A DNA stretch of 21,665 bases. Origin: CAZYBG01 sp964645155 (GTDB lineage Bacteria; Pseudomonadota; Alphaproteobacteria; Rhodobacterales; Rhodobacteraceae). Positions 14,160 through 20,809 of the stretch are shown here, one piece after another (position 1 is the stretch's first letter; every line of letters starts with the position of its first letter). Location: contig CAZYBG010000046.1 in NCBI GenBank assembly GCA_964645155.1, positions 1 through 21,665 of the forward strand, given 5' to 3'. The translations under genes and the position numbers were made by a program. The notes beneath the pieces were generated by a model. It saw only the letters and a program-made list of their open reading frames with translations. It was not told the origin of the DNA and did not search any database.

Positions 14160-14169
14160 CCCCTATAAG
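14141..14169 (+). promoter_or_regulatory. Sigma-70-type promoter of the hisB operon
   Basis: TTGGAA at 14141-14146 and TATAAG at 14164-14169 are separated by exactly 17 bases, with four and five of six consensus positions matched. This is the best promoter in the window, and stands out in GC-rich DNA. It places the start of transcription near 14176, about 24 bases before the hisB ATG, with a GGAGG ribosome site in between. No histidine-leader peptide fits in so short a leader, so attenuation of the enteric type is not supported. Confidence 0.6.
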
Positions 14170-14199
14170 GCGGCCGGAACCGGGCAACGGAGGCCCCCG

Positions 14200-14787
14200 A
14201 TGCGCCAGGCGAAGATCGTCCGCAAGACGGCCGAGACCGACATCACGGTCGCGGTCAACCTCGACGGCAGCGGCCGGTCCGACTGCCGGACCGGTGTCGG
14301 GTTCTTCGACCACATGCTCGACCAGCTTGCCCGGCATTCGCTGATCGACATCGAGATCGCGGCCGAGGGCGATCTGCATGTCGACGACCACCACACCGTC
14401 GAGGATACCGGTATCGCGCTTGGCCAGGCGCTGGCGAAGGCATGCGGCGACAAGCGCGGCATCCGCCGCTACGGCGCCTGCCTGCTGCCGATGGACGACG
14501 CGCTGCTGCGCGCCGCGCTCGACCTCTCGGGCCGGCCCTACCTCGTCTGGCACGTCGCGATGCCGACCGCGAAGATCGGCAGCTTCGACACCGAGCTCGT
14601 GCGCGAGTTCTTCCAGGCGCTGTCGGGCCACGGCGGAATCACGCTGCATGTCGATGCGCTGCACGGCATCAACAGCCACCACATCGCCGAGGCGGCGTTC
14701 AAGGCGGTCGCGCGCGCCCTCCGCGAGGCGGTGGAGGCCGATCCGCGCCGCGACGGGGCCATCCCCTCGACCAAGGGCACGCTGTGA
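14200..14787 (+). CDS. hisB: Imidazoleglycerol-phosphate dehydratase
   Basis: A 195-residue enzyme for the sixth step of histidine synthesis, converting imidazoleglycerol phosphate to imidazoleacetol phosphate. It is the monofunctional form with no phosphatase domain. The two duplicated Mn-binding motifs are present as DDHHTVEDTGI near 62-72 and NSHHIAEAAFKA near 158-169, along with GVGFFDHMLDQLARHS near 32-47 and the canonical C-terminus PSTKGTL. The length equals that of typical bacterial HisB. ATG 14200 is preceded by a GGAGG ribosome site; an in-frame ATG at 14146 lies within the promoter and is not used. The stop overlaps the hisH GTG (GTGA), so the two are translated together. Confidence 0.98.
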   Translation: MRQAKIVRKTAETDITVAVNLDGSGRSDCRTGVGFFDHMLDQLARHSLIDIEIAAEGDLHVDDHHTVEDTGIALGQALAKACGDKRGIRRYGACLLPMDDALLRAALDLSGRPYLVWHVAMPTAKIGSFDTELVREFFQALSGHGGITLHVDALHGINSHHIAEAAFKAVARALREAVEADPRRDGAIPSTKGTL

Positions 14788-15425
14788 GCCTGACGGTCCT
14801 CGTCGACTACGAGGCCGGCAACCTGCACTCGGCCGAGAAGGCGTTCCAGCGGATGGCCGCCGAGACCGGCGCGGGCGAGGTGCTCGTCTCGTCGCGGCCC
14901 GAGGACGTGGCCCGCGCCACCCGCATCGTGCTGCCCGGCGACGGCGCCTTTCCGGCCTGCCGGCGGGCGCTGTTCGCCGCGGCGGGGCTGGCCGAGGCGA
15001 TGACCGAGGCGGTCGTCGCGCGCGGCCGGCCGTTCCTCGGCATCTGCGTCGGGATGCAGCTTCTCGCGACCTGGGGGCGCGAGTACGGTGACACACCCGG
15101 CCTCGGCTGGCTGCCGGGCGAGGTCGTGCGGATCGCGCCCCGGGATGCCGCGCTGAAGGTACCGCACATGGGCTGGAACGACCTCGTGGTCGACGCGCCC
15201 CACCCGGTGCTTGCCGGCATCGCCACCGGCGACCACGCCTATTTCGTGCACTCCTACCAGTTCCGGGCGGCGGACCCGGCGCAGCGCCTCGCCCATGTCG
15301 ACTACGGCGGCGACGTGACCGCCATCGTCGGGCGCGGGACCGTGGTCGGCACGCAGTTCCACCCCGAGAAAAGCCAGGCGACCGGCCTGCGGCTGATCGC
15401 CAACTTCCTGCGATGGGCGCCCTGA
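14784..15425 (+). CDS. hisH: Imidazole glycerol phosphate synthase, glutamine amidotransferase subunit
   Basis: A 213-residue class I glutamine amidotransferase that supplies ammonia to HisF for closing the imidazole ring. The catalytic triad is visible: C88 in LGICVGMQLL, and H193 and E195 in GTQFHPEKSQ. The N-terminus VLVDYEAGNLHSAEKAF and the PHMGWN motif near 127-132 are diagnostic of HisH and exclude other amidotransferases. The start is GTG 14784, overlapping the hisB stop. Its partner hisF and hisA do not follow; instead the 3' end is overlapped by 13 bases by a Dph6-like gene, so the rest of the pathway must be elsewhere. Confidence 0.97.
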   Translation: MSLTVLVDYEAGNLHSAEKAFQRMAAETGAGEVLVSSRPEDVARATRIVLPGDGAFPACRRALFAAAGLAEAMTEAVVARGRPFLGICVGMQLLATWGREYGDTPGLGWLPGEVVRIAPRDAALKVPHMGWNDLVVDAPHPVLAGIATGDHAYFVHSYQFRAADPAQRLAHVDYGGDVTAIVGRGTVVGTQFHPEKSQATGLRLIANFLRWAP

Positions 15426-16093
15426 CGCCGCGCGCGGTGGTCTCGTGGTCCTCGGGCAAGGACTGCGCCTTCGCGCTGCACGAGGCGCGCCGCCTGGCGC
15501 TTGCCGAACCCGTAGCGCTGCTGACCACGCTCGACGAGGCGTCCGGCCGGGTGGCGATGCATGCGGCCCGCGCCGAGCTTGTGCGCCTGCAGGCGGAGGC
15601 CGCCGGCCTGCCGCTGATCGAGGTGCCGCTGCCGTGGCCCTGTTCCAACGCCAACTACGAAGCGCGGATGGCGGCCGCCATGCCGCGCCTCGCCGCGCTC
15701 GGCGCGACGGCGATGGTGTTCGGCGACCTCTTCCTGCAGGACGTGCGGGCCTACCGCGAGCGGCAGCTTGCCGCGACCGGCATCGCGCCCCTCTTCCCGC
15801 TCTGGGGCCGGCCGACCCGCGCGCTTGCGGGCGAGATGATCGCCGCGGGCCTCGACGCCCGTCTCGTCACCGTGGACCCGGCGCAACTCGATCCCGCCTT
15901 CGCCGGCCGGAGGTTCGACGAGGCGCTCCTCGCCGACCTGCCGGAAGGCGCCGACCCCTGCGGCGAGAACGGCGAATTCCACACCTGCGTGCTGGACGGG
16001 CCGATGTTCTCCCGGCCCGTCGCCGTGATCCCGGGCGAGGTCGTCACCCGGGACGGCTTCGTGTTCGCCGACCTCGTGCCGGTGCGGCCGTAG
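15413..16093 (+). CDS. Dph6-like PP-loop ATP pyrophosphatase (diphthine-ammonia ligase family)
   Basis: A 226-residue adenine-nucleotide alpha hydrolase of the Dph6/MJ0570 family. The PP-loop VVSWSSGKDCAFAL starts near residue 9. Conserved family segments are TTLDEASGRVAMH near 38-50, VFGDLFLQDVRAYRE near 102-116, PLWGRPT near 129-135 and DPCGENGEFHT near 181-191. In archaea and eukaryotes Dph6 amidates diphthine on elongation factor 2, but bacteria lack diphthamide, so the bacterial substrate is unknown; activation of a carboxylate by adenylation with ammonia as acceptor is the family chemistry. Its ATG lies 13 bases inside hisH, implying co-expression with an ammonia-generating enzyme. It ends one base before the convergent DUF2147 gene. 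Confidence 0.88.
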   Translation: MGALTPRAVVSWSSGKDCAFALHEARRLALAEPVALLTTLDEASGRVAMHAARAELVRLQAEAAGLPLIEVPLPWPCSNANYEARMAAAMPRLAALGATAMVFGDLFLQDVRAYRERQLAATGIAPLFPLWGRPTRALAGEMIAAGLDARLVTVDPAQLDPAFAGRRFDEALLADLPEGADPCGENGEFHTCVLDGPMFSRPVAVIPGEVVTRDGFVFADLVPVRP

Positions 16094-16094
16094 G

Positions 16095-16484
16095 TCAGTT
16101 CGACCGCGTCCAGACGCCGCCCTCGCGGCAGATGCCGATGCGGCAGCCCGAGACCGACAGCCGGTCGCCGGACAGGACCAGCTTGGAGTTGTATTCCTGG
16201 TCCCGGTCGGGGGAGTAGACCCGGCCGCGATACTCGCCACCGCCGGCGGGCGCGGTATCCCAGATGATGAACCGCCCGACATTGGGCGACTCGATCTGGC
16301 TGCCGTCGGGCCCGAACGCCCGGGTCAGCCGGCCGCACAGCTTGTCGCCGCAGGGGGCGACCTCGACCAGGCCGGAATTGCCGTTGTCGTCCTGCGCGGT
16401 CCGCCACAGGCCCTCGAGCGGGTCCGCCGCCGCCGCCGCCGCCAGCGCGATGAACGCGGCCGCTGTCAACATCGTGAGACGCAT
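16095..16484 (-). CDS. DUF2147 family secreted protein
   Basis: A 129-residue exported protein of the DUF2147 family, of unknown function. Residues 1-20 form a signal peptide ending AAAAAA before DPLEGLWRT. The family pattern GLWRT, VEVAPCGDKLCGRL near 40-53, SPNVGRFIIWD and GRVYSPDRDQEYNSKL near 87-102 is clear, and the end VSGCRIGICREGGVWTR is typical. Four cysteines in two pairs (C45/C50 and C114/C119) could form disulfides in the periplasm. The ATG at 16484 has a GGAGGAG ribosome site upstream. The frame remains open far upstream, but the signal peptide and ribosome site fix this start. In related bacteria DUF2147 genes sit inside his operons; here it faces the his genes. Confidence 0.9.
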   Translation of the reverse strand: MRLTMLTAAAFIALAAAAAADPLEGLWRTAQDDNGNSGLVEVAPCGDKLCGRLTRAFGPDGSQIESPNVGRFIIWDTAPAGGGEYRGRVYSPDRDQEYNSKLVLSGDRLSVSGCRIGICREGGVWTRSN

Positions 16485-16594
16485 GTCGGATATCTCCTCC
16501 CCGAAACTGCCTGCATAGTGGGCAGCCGCCCCGAGTCGCGGCAAGCATGACGTCGGGTCGCGCGCATGTGTCTGGCCCGGCGAGGCTTGCGGCT

Positions 16595-16617
16595 TATCAT
16601 CCTGACCGGAAGAGGAG
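16595..16617 (+). promoter_or_regulatory. Candidate -10 box and ribosome site for the MBL-fold gene
   Basis: TATCAT at 16595-16600 matches five of six positions of a -10 box, although the -35 region (near 16572) is weak. It is followed by an AGAGGAGG ribosome site near 16610-16617 and the ATG at 16626. The site lies in the 141-base divergent gap shared with the DUF2147 gene. Confidence 0.35.
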
Positions 16618-16625
16618 GTCCTGCC

Positions 16626-17450
16626 ATGCGCCCGTTTCTGACCGCCGCCCTGGCGCTCTTCATCGCCACCCCGGCCCTCGGCCAGGACCGGACGCCGAGC
16701 CATTGCGTCGCCCTCGCCGCGCGCACCCCCGGCGTCGGGGTCCTCCACCGGGCGAGCTTCGGCACGCCGCCCGCGGCCGAGACGGTGCGGCTGAACTACG
16801 TGAACCACGCGACCTTCCTCCTCGAGACGGCCGGCGGGCTCACCCTCGCCACCGACTTCACCGGGTTTCTCGGGGCGACCGACCTCCTCCCCGACGTGGT
16901 GACGATGAACCATGCGCATGCGACGCACTGGACCGCCTTTCCCGACCCCGCGATCCCGCACGTGCTGCGCGGCTGGAACGAGGACGGCGGCGGCCCGGCC
17001 GACCACTACCTCGACCTCGGCGAGATCCTGGTCCGCAACGTGCCGACCGACATCCGGTCGCGCTTCGGCGACAGCGTGGTCGAGGAGGATGGCAACTCGA
17101 TCTTCGTCTTCGAGGTGGCGGGCCTGTGCATCGGCCATCTCGGCCATCTCCACCACGAACCCGACCCGGCGCAATACGCCATGCTCGGGCGGCTCGACGT
17201 GGTGATGGCGCCGGTCGATGGCGGGCTTACGCTCGACCTGCCGGCGATGACCCGCGTCCTGCAGCGCCTGCGCTCGTCGGTCGTGGTGCCGATGCACTGG
17301 TTCGGCACCGGCTCGCTCGAGGCGTTTCTCGACGGGATGGAGGGTGAGTTCGTGATCGACCGGCGGAACGCCAGCTTCCTCGAAGTGTCGCTGGACGCGC
17401 TCCCGCCCCAGCCTACCCTGGTGGTGCTGGAGCCGCAGCTTCTCGAATGA
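16626..17450 (+). CDS. Exported metallo-beta-lactamase-fold hydrolase
   Basis: A 274-residue protein with a signal peptide (MRPFLTAALALFIATPALGQ) and an UlaG-like metallo-beta-lactamase fold. Core elements are YVNHATFLLETAGGLTLATD near 58-77, MNHAHATHW near 94-102 carrying H96, H98 and H101, GHLGHLHHE near 170-178, APVDGG near 195-200, and VPMHWFGTG near 221-229. The usual HxHxDH motif has threonine where the second-metal aspartate stands, so it may hold one metal ion or use another ligand. The ATG at 16626 follows an AGGAGG ribosome site; upstream ATG 16566 lacks one and would spoil the signal peptide. The product should be periplasmic. The substrate is unknown. Its stop overlaps the DUF1697 remnant start. 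Confidence 0.85.
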   Translation: MRPFLTAALALFIATPALGQDRTPSHCVALAARTPGVGVLHRASFGTPPAAETVRLNYVNHATFLLETAGGLTLATDFTGFLGATDLLPDVVTMNHAHATHWTAFPDPAIPHVLRGWNEDGGGPADHYLDLGEILVRNVPTDIRSRFGDSVVEEDGNSIFVFEVAGLCIGHLGHLHHEPDPAQYAMLGRLDVVMAPVDGGLTLDLPAMTRVLQRLRSSVVVPMHWFGTGSLEAFLDGMEGEFVIDRRNASFLEVSLDALPPQPTLVVLEPQLLE

Positions 17451-17662
17451 CGCTCCGGGTGGCGCTGCTGCGCGGCGTCGATGCCGGGGGCGCCGGCCGG
17501 CTGCCGATGGCGGCCTTCCGCGAGCCTCCGGGCGCGCTGCATCTTCGGGATGCCGCGACCCACATCCAGAGCGGCAACGCCGTCTTCCGTGCCGCCTTCC
17601 GCGCGGCCGGAACGGCAGGGGGCGAGGCGACGGCCAGCACCGCCCGTGCGGCCACGCTCTGA
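17447..17662 (+). pseudogene. Truncated DUF1697 family gene (N-terminal remnant)
   Basis: This 71-codon frame begins with LRVALLRGVDAGGAGRLPM and reaches HIQSGNAVF, which is the recognisable N-terminus of DUF1697 proteins (ALLRGIN-GG---PM---R, YIQSGNVVF). Intact members are about 175 residues. After SGNAVFRAAF the reading becomes an alanine-rich tail of about 22 residues and stops, and the following 49 bases lead straight into the oxidoreductase gene, so the remaining ~125 residues are gone. Its ATGA overlaps the MBL-fold stop, so it could still be translated. Either a decayed gene or a short derived peptide is possible; decay is more likely. Confidence 0.68.
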
Positions 17663-17711
17663 CTTGCGGCGCGGCGCCCGGCATGGTTCACCGGCGGCCG
17701 AGGAGGCGCCG

Positions 17712-19133
17712 ATGCTGAACCCTGCCGACGATGCGTTCCGCGCGCAGCTCGCCGAGCGGCTGCCGCGGGCGGCGTTCCGACCGCTTTCGCCAGCCTATGT
17801 GGAAGAGCCGCGCGGCCGCTTCGCCGCCGCCGGCGGCCTCGTCGTGGCGCCCGCCACGGTCGAGGACGTCGCCGAGACGGTCCGCGCCTGCGCCGCGGCG
17901 CGGATCGGCATCGTGCCCTATGGCGGGGGCACCGGGCTGGTGGGCGGGCAGGTCCTGGCCGACGGCCCGACCGCGGTGATCCTCTCGCTCGAGCGGATGC
18001 ACGCCATCCGCGCCGTCCATCCCGACGAGAACGTGCTGATCGCCGAGGCCGGCGCGGTGCTTTCGGACGTCCACGCCGCGGCGGAGGCTGCCGCCCGCCT
18101 GTTTCCGCTCTCGTTGGCCTCGGAGGGCTCGGCGCGGGTCGGCGGGCTTCTGGCCACCAATGCCGGCGGGACCGGCGTCCTGCGCTACGGCAACGCGCGC
18201 GACCTCTGCCTCGGCGTGGAGGCGGTGCTGCCCGACGGGTCGATCCTGCGCGGGCTGAAGCGGCTCAGGAAGGACAATACCGGCTACGACCTGCGCCATC
18301 TGCTGATCGGCGCCGAGGGCACGCTGGGCGTCATCACCGCGGCGGCCCTGCGGCTGCACCCGGTGCCCGCGGGAACCGGGACCGCGCTTTTCGCCGTGCC
18401 GTCGCCCGGCGCCGCGCTCGACCTCCTCGCGCTTGCGCAGGAGCGGATGGGCGGCGGCGTCTCGGCCTTCGAACTGATGCACCGCCAGGGCTTCGACTTC
18501 CTCTTCGAGACCGGGCTGGAGACGCGGTTCCCGATGTCGCCGATGCCGGAATGGACGGCCCTCGTCGAGGTCGGGCTGCCCCGCGGCCTCGCGCCCGACG
18601 GCGCGCTCGAGTCGCTGTTCGAGGCCGCGGCGGGGGCGGAGCTGGCGACGGACGGGGTGATCGCCCGGTCGGAGGCGCAGCGCGCCACGTTCTGGCGCCT
18701 GCGCGAGACGATCCCCGAGGCCAACCGCCGGATCGGCGCGGTCTCGTCGCACGACATCTCGGTCCCGCTCGGCGCGATCGCCGAATTCGTCGCCCGCGCG
18801 CCCGAGGCGGTCGCCCGCATCGGCGCCTTCCGCGTCAACTGCTTCGGCCATGTCGGCGACGGCAACCTGCACTGGAACGTCTTTCCGATGCCCGGCCGCA
18901 GCCGGGCCGACGACGAGGCGCACCGCGAGACGATCAAGCGGACGGTGCACGACCTCGTCCACGCCCTCGGCGGATCGGTCTCGGCCGAGCACGGCATCGG
19001 CCGCCTCAAGGTCGCCGACCTGGAGCGCTACGGCGACCCAGCCAAGCTGGCCGCGATGCGCGCGATCAAGCGCGCCCTCGATCCGGCCGGCATCATGAAC
19101 CCCGGCGCGGTCCTGCGGACGGCCGCGCCATAA
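17712..19133 (+). CDS. FAD-binding 2-hydroxyacid dehydrogenase (D-lactate / D-2-hydroxyglutarate type)
   Basis: A 473-residue flavoprotein of the GlcD/D2HGDH group that oxidises a D-2-hydroxyacid to the ketoacid. The FAD_binding_4 domain covers about residues 40-178 with PYGGGTGLVGGQV at 69-81 and LASEGSARVGGLLATNAGGT near 135-154; NTGYDLRHLLIGAEGTLGV at 189-207 follows. The FAD-oxidase C-terminal domain has HDISVPLGA near 347-355, the metal-binding histidines H380 and H387 in CFGHVGDGNLHWNV, EHGIGRLK at 426-433 and the ending LDPAGIMNPGAVL. The length fits the family. The ATG at 17712 follows a GAGGAGG ribosome site. D-2-hydroxyglutarate or D-lactate cannot be separated by sight; no serA or lactate permease is adjacent. 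Confidence 0.93.
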   Translation: MLNPADDAFRAQLAERLPRAAFRPLSPAYVEEPRGRFAAAGGLVVAPATVEDVAETVRACAAARIGIVPYGGGTGLVGGQVLADGPTAVILSLERMHAIRAVHPDENVLIAEAGAVLSDVHAAAEAAARLFPLSLASEGSARVGGLLATNAGGTGVLRYGNARDLCLGVEAVLPDGSILRGLKRLRKDNTGYDLRHLLIGAEGTLGVITAAALRLHPVPAGTGTALFAVPSPGAALDLLALAQERMGGGVSAFELMHRQGFDFLFETGLETRFPMSPMPEWTALVEVGLPRGLAPDGALESLFEAAAGAELATDGVIARSEAQRATFWRLRETIPEANRRIGAVSSHDISVPLGAIAEFVARAPEAVARIGAFRVNCFGHVGDGNLHWNVFPMPGRSRADDEAHRETIKRTVHDLVHALGGSVSAEHGIGRLKVADLERYGDPAKLAAMRAIKRALDPAGIMNPGAVLRTAAP

Positions 19134-19155
19134 TTCGGTCATCCCGGAAATACCG

Positions 19156-19184
19156 TTGCACTGCGGCGCCGCCATTTGCTAGAG
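19156..19184 (+). promoter_or_regulatory. Possible promoter/operator of the arsR-MFS operon
   Basis: TTGCAC at 19156-19161 and CTAGAG at 19179-19184 are 17 bases apart. The spacer contains a perfect 10-base palindrome GCGGCGCCGC (19163-19172), a place where a dimeric ArsR-type repressor could sit. Box matches are weak and palindromes are common in GC-rich DNA, so this is tentative. Confidence 0.28.
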
Positions 19185-19191
19185 CGGTGCG

Positions 19192-19491
19192 ATGGACGAT
19201 GACGGCCTCTCGCGGCAGCTCGCCGCCCTTGGCAACCCGACGCGGCTGGCGATCGTCCGGGCGCTGGTGCGGGCCGGGCACGGCGGCCTCAGCGTCGGCA
19301 CGCTGCAGGCCCGGCTCGGCACCGCGCCCTCGACGCTCTCGCATCACCTCGGGCATCTGCGCCAGGCGGGCCTCGTCCTGCAGGAGCGGCAGGGCACGAC
19401 CCTGCTCTGCCGGGCCGAGTTCGGCCTGATCGCGGCGCTGGTCCGCACGCTCCGCGACGAGTGCTGCATCGACGAGCGCGACCCGCCGTGA
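19192..19491 (+). CDS. ArsR-family winged-helix transcriptional regulator
   Basis: A 99-residue dimeric regulator of the ArsR/SmtB class. The family opening LAALGNPTRLAIVRAL lies near 10-25, the recognition helix region VGTLQARLGTAPSTLSHHLG near 35-54, and the wing LVLQERQGTTLLCRA near 61-75. The E. coli ArsR metal motif ELCVCDL is absent from helix 3 (LSVGTLQ instead), but a cysteine pair C91-C92 stands at the C-terminus in RDECCID, with C73 in the wing. A C-terminal CC pair is part of the arsenite site in the Acidithiobacillus ArsR type, though its third cysteine is missing here. Its stop overlaps the MFS start (GTGA), so it probably represses its own operon. A clear ribosome site is not visible. 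Confidence 0.9.
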   Translation: MDDDGLSRQLAALGNPTRLAIVRALVRAGHGGLSVGTLQARLGTAPSTLSHHLGHLRQAGLVLQERQGTTLLCRAEFGLIAALVRTLRDECCIDERDPP

Positions 19492-20675
19492 CCCCGGTCC
19501 TCGCGCTGGGCGTCAGCCAGATCGTCGGCTACGGCACGCTCTACTACGCCTTCCCGGTCCTTGCGCCGCATGTGGCGCGCGAGTTCGGCGTCGGCCAGCC
19601 GCTGCTTTACGCGGTCTTCTCCGCGGGGCTTCTCGTCGGCGGCCTCGCCGCCCCCGCCGCCGGCCGGCTGATGGACCGCCACGGCGCGCCGCAGCTGATG
19701 CGGCATGGCAGCCTCGCGGCGGGGCTGGTGCTCGGCCTCGTCGCGCTGGCCCCGTCGTTTGCGTTCTTCGCAGCCGGGATCGTGGCGCTCGAGATCATCG
19801 CGGTCGCCGTGCTCTACGATGCCGCCTTCGCCGCCCTTGCGCTGATCGCGGGGGCGGGCGCGCGGCGGGCGATCACGCGGCTCACGCTGATCGCGGGCTT
19901 CGCCTCGACGATCTTCTGGCCGCTGACCGGCATGCTGGCCGAAGTGGCGGGGTGGCGCGCCACCTACGCCGCCTTCGGCCTGCTGCACCTTGCCGTCGCC
20001 CTGCCGCTGCATCTCTGGCTGGCCCGGCAGCGGCCCGCCGAGCCGGGCCGGTCGGCGGCCCGGCCGGCACCCACCGCCCCACCCCTGCCCGACGCGCTGG
20101 TGCGCGGCGCGCTGGTCGCCGTCGCCTTCAGTTTCGCGCTGTCGGGGGCGCTGGTCGCGGCGGTGGGCGTGCACATGGTGCCGATCCTGGCCAGCACCGG
20201 CCTCGGCGCGGGCGCCACGCTGGTCGCGATGATCCTCGGCCCGGCGCAGGTGGCGATCCGCCTGATCGACGCGCTGTTCTGGCGCAGCCTCCACCCGCTG
20301 ACCGTGGCGGCGATCTCGGCGCTGGCGCTGCCGCTTGCTGCCTGCGCGCTGCTGTCCGGGCTGCCCGCCTGGATCGCCGGGCCCGCCTTCGCGGCCTTTT
20401 CGGGCATCGGCCAGGGGCTGGCGAGCATCGTCCGCGGCAGCGTGCCCTACACGCTCTTCGGCCCGGCCGGCTATGGCGAGCGCCTGGGTCGCCTCGCACT
20501 GGCCCGCACTTTGGCAAGCGCCGGCGCGCCGTTCGCCTTCGCCGCCCTGCTGGCTGCGGCGGGGCTGAAGGTCGCACTCGGGGCCTTCATCGTCCTCGGC
20601 CTTGCTGCGGCGCTGCCGCTTCTGGCGCTCCGCGCGCGCCTCGGCCGCGCCGGCCACCTCGCCCCGCTGCGATAG
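19488..20675 (+). CDS. MFS transporter, probable efflux, coupled to arsR-type gene
   Basis: A 395-residue major facilitator with about 12 helices. The N-terminus ALGVSQIVGYGTLYYAFPVL starts helix 1; the loop 2-3 motif is GRLMDRHGAPQLM near 60-72; a cytoplasmic proline-rich loop (about residues 178-202) separates the two halves; and LFGPAGYGERLGRLALAR lies before the last helices. GTG 19488 overlaps the regulator stop, so the two are translated together. Regulator-exporter pairs of this layout (for example arsR with the MFS exporter ArsK in Agrobacterium) remove arsenite or other thiol-reactive compounds, but no other arsenic gene is present, so the substrate is unproven. A hairpin follows 27 bases after the stop. 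Confidence 0.88.
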   Translation: MTPVLALGVSQIVGYGTLYYAFPVLAPHVAREFGVGQPLLYAVFSAGLLVGGLAAPAAGRLMDRHGAPQLMRHGSLAAGLVLGLVALAPSFAFFAAGIVALEIIAVAVLYDAAFAALALIAGAGARRAITRLTLIAGFASTIFWPLTGMLAEVAGWRATYAAFGLLHLAVALPLHLWLARQRPAEPGRSAARPAPTAPPLPDALVRGALVAVAFSFALSGALVAAVGVHMVPILASTGLGAGATLVAMILGPAQVAIRLIDALFWRSLHPLTVAAISALALPLAACALLSGLPAWIAGPAFAAFSGIGQGLASIVRGSVPYTLFGPAGYGERLGRLALARTLASAGAPFAFAALLAAAGLKVALGAFIVLGLAAALPLLALRARLGRAGHLAPLR

Positions 20676-20701
20676 GAGGGCGCGCGCGCCCGGGACGGAT
20701 C

Positions 20702-20731
20702 GGCCCCGCTGCCGCATCCGGCAGCGGGGCC
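20702..20731. terminator. Hairpin between convergent MFS and apt genes, likely bidirectional terminator
   Basis: A perfect 13-bp inverted repeat (GGCCCCGCTGCCG at 20702-20714, its complement at 20719-20731) with a 4-base CATC loop lies in the 134-base gap between two convergent genes. It is palindromic and so could act on both strands. Neither side has a T-run, so it is not a classical intrinsic terminator; it may act with Rho or protect 3' ends. A second 14-base palindrome lies at 20678-20691. Confidence 0.55.
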
Positions 20732-20809
20732 ATGGAGGGTCTGCTCTCAAGCAGGGCCGATGGCCGCCCCGCTTCGGCTGCACCCTGCCCGGCAAAGGTT
20801 AAGGTCGGG

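Noticed and set aside
14170..14199. Histidine-rich leader peptide and attenuator before hisB
   Set aside because: The leader after the predicted start site is about 24 bases and holds no run of His codons or terminator hairpin.
17688..19175. 495-codon minus-strand frame opposite the FAD dehydrogenase
   Set aside because: Antisense shadow; the plus strand carries clear FAD-oxidase motifs throughout.
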